Positions 60,747 to 64,000 of a stretch of 64,000 nt of DNA are shown piece by piece. Source of the stretch: Apostichopus japonicus. Lineage: Eukaryota > Echinodermata > Holothuroidea > Aspidochirotida > Stichopodidae. The stretch covers positions 1,469,764-1,533,763 of the forward strand of contig NC_092583.1 in the NCBI RefSeq assembly GCF_037975245.1, read 5' to 3'. Position numbers and translations under genes: made by a program. Under the pieces are notes generated by a model that had not been told where the DNA came from, did not search any database, and worked only from the letters and a program-made list of their open reading frames with translations. Within the stretch, counting starts at the first letter, position 1. The number at the start of each line of letters is the position of its first letter.

Positions 60747-61401
60747 CAAGGGCGGCGGAACCGGGGGGGGCACAGGGGGCACGTGCCCCCCACTTTTCCT
60801 CAGGTTAAAAATGTGCCCTTTTTTCTACATAAAAAGTGAGGTGTCTCAAGTTAGCAAGAGGCCAGGGAACCAGAATGAACACTCGGGAAGGCCGTTTCCG
60901 GCCATCTGAGGGGTTTGTAAAACCAAAAATTTTCTTGCACGATCCGCGCCAACCAATGGTGGCGCTCCGCTCAGATAGTCGTGCATACAACCTTGCAAAT
61001 CCAGGCTACGCCGCTGACTTTTTAATTAATTTCTGTGGGTCAAACTCAAAGCTATTGCGAATGGAAAAAAAATTGTTAGATATTAACAAGAACTAAACTC
61101 TAATTTGGAAGATTCCTACATTAGCAACTAGCATGATTTCACCTCATTTTGTCTCAAAAGAAAACTTGTTCCTTGTTTCCCAATTTGCACATTGGATATT
61201 GCAGTGCTAGTATGCATATTTTCCTTGCGGGTGGGGGGGGGGCGTTGATGGAGTGATGTGTATACGCAAAAATGATAATAAAATAAGAGTTATAAAGGGT
61301 ACTAAATATAAGGCTGCATCTGTCCAATCAAATTTCTGCAAAGTGCCCTTTGATGTCGGTGCCCCCCCCCCCCCAGATTAAAAGTGCTTCCGCCGCCCTT
61401 G
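60747..61401. mobile_element. hAT-like MITE with near-perfect 8-bp target duplication
   Basis: The ends CAAGGGCGGCGGAACC and (complement) CAAGGGCGGCGGAAGC are inverted repeats. The outer 8-mers GTGTCGTA (60739-60746) and TTGTCGTA (61402-61409) differ at one base. Its left half carries the family core (TTTTCTTGCACGATCCGCGC, then CCAATGGTGGCGCTCCGC) and ends in CCAGGCTACGCCGCTGAC near 61018, so a second, related element may be embedded in it. Confidence 0.85.
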
Positions 61402-61409
61402 TTGTCGTA

Positions 61410-61652
61410 CAAATAACACCGAACCCGAAGGATATATTTTAAATGACAAATGGTATGAACAAAAGTCGTACACATTACAACCTACGCGTTGAAACGTACA
61501 CGTTACAACGTACACGTTTACAACGTACACGTTACAACGTTTGTCTTCTTATTCTTTAACAAAATGTCATCAGTTCCTTCATTCTTTTTCCCCGTTTCAA
61601 CCATTATCTGTCCTAGAACAAGAAAAGGGTATAGACGGGCCGAATAGAAACC
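61410..61652. repeat. Short internal repeats before channel-like gene B
   Basis: Three to four near-tandem copies of ACGTACACGTTACAACGT and related strings lie at 61466-61542, just upstream of the start exon. They may fall in the promoter or 5' UTR intron. Confidence 0.6.
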
Positions 61653-63558
61653 ATGGCCGACGTAGCTAAACTGCTGAAAGAACTATTACCAACTTTGAAT
61701 GAAGTATTCGAGAAGGAAATATTGATATCGGGGGTCATTCAGACAAACCTACCTGCTGATAACTTTGGGTTCTGGTTGACCCAAGGGGTGCCATTCGGTC
61801 TCATATTTATACATCTTCTGATGGCTGTGTTAGGTAATTACGGTTGGTCGTTGTTGTTGTTGTTTTTGTTTGTTTGTTTCTTTTGTTTACTGCTAGTCCC
61901 GCAATGATTTCAGTTAGGTCTTTCGTCTCAAATTATAATAGCCTACAAACCAAAACCAAACTTGGAAGAGGATCTTATCGGCTGCTTGATCCATGTATCG
62001 TTTTACGGTATAGTTAAGATATAAATTGTATACATATATATTGACAAAAGTGTTTTCTGCGTGGGATCGCGGGTAGTTGGGTGATTGTAGGGTGTTAGGG
62101 GAGGGGCGAGGTTATGTTCATGGGTCGTGGATAGGGGTGCGTTTAAGGCGGGGTTTTAATGGGCCTTCTTAGAATAAATTGAGATAATTCCGATTGATTT
62201 AGTGTTAATTCTGGATTCTTTGTTCTCTCGTAATATCTTGACTAGGTGAAAGAGATGTCGGCAGATGTTTTGTACCAAAGGTCGAAGGTCAACCGCTCAC
62301 TCAATCACAAATACAATACATAACCGAGATGTGCTTGGATCAGGCTACACATTATGAGTGTTTTGACGAAAGCAACGGAGAATTTAAAGATGTGTGCCGC
62401 GCCTCTCCATGTGACAACATGACCGAAACTTTGCACATAAATAACACGTATCCAAATTCAGATAAAACGAATGTCTTTGAAACTCTTTTCTTTTATCGTT
62501 ACTACGTTTGGTTTCTTGTCGCTTTCACTTTTCTACGTGCTCTGCCTCAAATCGTATGGAAACTATCCTATACCGCTGATGTAAGGAAGGCCATCCAGGA
62601 CATAGCGGTTATTGCTGAATTTCAACACGCCATGTGCGGTGTGATGTCGCTCGTGAGTGGGGATAGCACCGGCGAAATGGTGGCCAGTACTTCGTCGTCC
62701 AGCATCAATACGAATTACAAATATCCAAAATGGATGAAATCTATGAACAGAATCGTCCTTGAAGAAGTCAGCAAACGAGCTTCAAAAGTGATCCTCTTCC
62801 GTGCTTACGTCATGCGTAAACTTGCCGATATAATTTTAGATTTGGTAATCATCGGTACCTTTATTTGGTTTCAGTATGATCGTACACCGTTTGACCAAAT
62901 AGTATTCGTTTGTGATTTACACGGTGATCGCGACAACATCTTCCTATGTGATTCTATACACAGACGGTTTGTACCGTGTACCGTGTCGTTCGGTTTCGAG
63001 TTCATGATAACTGCTTTTCTCGTATTTTTTATCATGGTAGGTGACTGCCTCCTACAACTTTTCGTGACTTTGGCATTTACGAGGGTGGGCCATCGGATAA
63101 TACGCAAATTGACTTGCGGCTATTGGTTTGGGAAAGCAGTTCTTTATTGGGATCCGTTCATCTCTCAAGAACTTGAACTTAATCAAAACAAGCAATGGAT
63201 GCATTTTGACCAATCTTTTATGCACTCACCGAACGATCTCTATCTTGTCGGTTTAATGTACAAGCAGAGTAGCGTAATGCATGGCCACTTTCTGAAAATG
63301 ATGGCCGAGAAAATGCTCGAACAGCTTCGACCAGCGTTTGATTATCTTAGACAAACGGCTGAGCACAATTCTAATCCATCCGTGTTCAGATCTAGGTCCC
63401 GAATTTCGACAAATCTCAGAGATGATGATAACGACAGATCTGAAGATGACACAACCCGTGATCCACCGGAACAATCCTCTCAAACTGAACAAACAGGGTT
63501 TGATTTTGAAGGAAGCTCACAATTTTCTCAGTACAGCGTACCGTATTCTCATCTTTAA
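61653..63558 (+). CDS. Innexin/pannexin/LRRC8-superfamily four-TM channel-like protein, paralogue B
   Basis: Exon 1 is 61653-61833 and exon 2 is 62246-63558, joined in phase 1 across a 412-bp GT-AG intron to give 497 residues. The ATG context is excellent (ACCATGG), and an upstream acceptor at 61615 suggests a spliced 5' UTR. TM1 is about 38-60. Loop 1 has C68, C90, C99, C111 and C116 with two possible N-glycosylation sites (N118, N126). TM2 is about 143-167 (YYVWFLVAFTFLRALPQIVW), TM3 about 251-271, loop 2 has C283, C295 and C305, and TM4 is about 308-333. The tail contains PNDLYLVGLMYKQSS (about 389-403), then Ser/Asp-rich sequence to the stop. Exon 1 (181 coding bases), intron phase and loop 2 cysteine spacing are identical to paralogue A at 42.6-44.75 kb. 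The family function would be release of ions or small molecules, or cell coupling; this is inference. Confidence 0.78.
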
Positions 63559-63659
63559 TTTAAGGTTGACCCTGGTTAAATTAATTCTGCTATTTGGTCC
63601 TCTAGCTAATTCTGCTGTGTTAACGACTTCTCTTCAACAAAACTCGGTTTAATATTGCC

Positions 63660-63662
<3 letters not shown>

Positions 63663-63702
<40 letters not shown>

Positions 63703-63952
63703 TTACTTACTTACTTTTACTTACTTTTACTTACTTTTACTTACTTTTACTTACTTTTACTTACTTTTACTTACTTTTACTTACTTTTACTTACTTTTAC
63801 TTACTTTTACTTACTTTTACTTACTTTTACTTACTTTTACTTACTTTTACTTACTTTTACTTACTTTTACTTACTTTTACTTACTTTTACTTACTTTTAC
63901 TTACTTTTACTTACTTACTTACTGACTTACTGACTTACTTACTTACTGACTT

Positions 63953-63986
<34 letters not shown>

Positions 63987-64000
63987 TGACTGACTGACTG
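63663..64000 (+). repeat. (TA)n, then (TTACTTTTAC)n, then (ACTG)n microsatellite
   Basis: Three simple repeats follow one another to the end of the window. (TA)n is at 63663-63698, about twenty copies of TTACTTTTAC are at 63704-63911, and a run passing through TTACTGAC into pure (ACTG)n ends at 64000. The array continues beyond the window. It starts about 100 bases after the stop of paralogue B. Confidence 0.97.

Noticed and set aside
63559-64000. Leucine-rich repeats downstream of channel-like gene B, as in true LRRC8 proteins
   Set aside because: The frame ends in a stop at 63558 after a Ser/Asp-rich tail, and only microsatellite DNA follows to the window end.

Overview
This window is eukaryotic nuclear DNA. 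Genes are sparse and split by GT-AG introns, there are no operons or bacterial ribosome binding sites, and most of the sequence is AT-rich, repeat-laden intergenic or intronic DNA. The repeats include (TA)n, poly-C/G runs, tRNA-like SINEs, L2/CR1-like and RTE-like LINE tails, a Penelope-like element, hAT relics and TTAA-type MITEs. With the animal genes present, this fits an invertebrate metazoan. A marine deuterostome such as an echinoderm or hemichordate is my best guess, but nothing in the window proves it.

Layout. At 5.8-6.1 kb on the minus strand lies the first coding exon of an MGAT5-like Golgi glycosyltransferase; the rest of that gene runs towards and beyond the left edge. From 6.6 to 24 kb the window is mostly repeats: a 0.86 kb foldback element, a 0.8 kb element with short inverted ends, four copies of a TTAA-flanked MITE, a Penelope-like fragment, two tRNA-like SINE copies and a U2 snRNA-headed sequence. 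At 29.0-38.3 kb on the plus strand is a complete five-coding-exon METTL27-like methyltransferase gene. At 33.4 kb, inside its second intron, is a tRNA-like SINE whose B box abuts a hammerhead-ribozyme-like core.

At 42.6-44.75 kb (minus) and 61.65-63.56 kb (plus) are two divergently oriented paralogues of a four-transmembrane, cysteine-rich channel-like protein of the innexin/pannexin/LRRC8 type, with identical exon architecture. The 17 kb between them holds LINE remnants, a hAT transposase relic, a broken integrase gene with well-placed spliceosomal introns, and a nest of hAT-like MITEs with clear 8-bp target duplications. The last 340 bases are microsatellite.

The genes show no common pathway: one is Golgi N-glycan branching, one a small-molecule-type SAM methyltransferase, and two are membrane channels. 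Most long open frames in the window come from simple repeats, and many begin at a non-ATG codon; I left them out.
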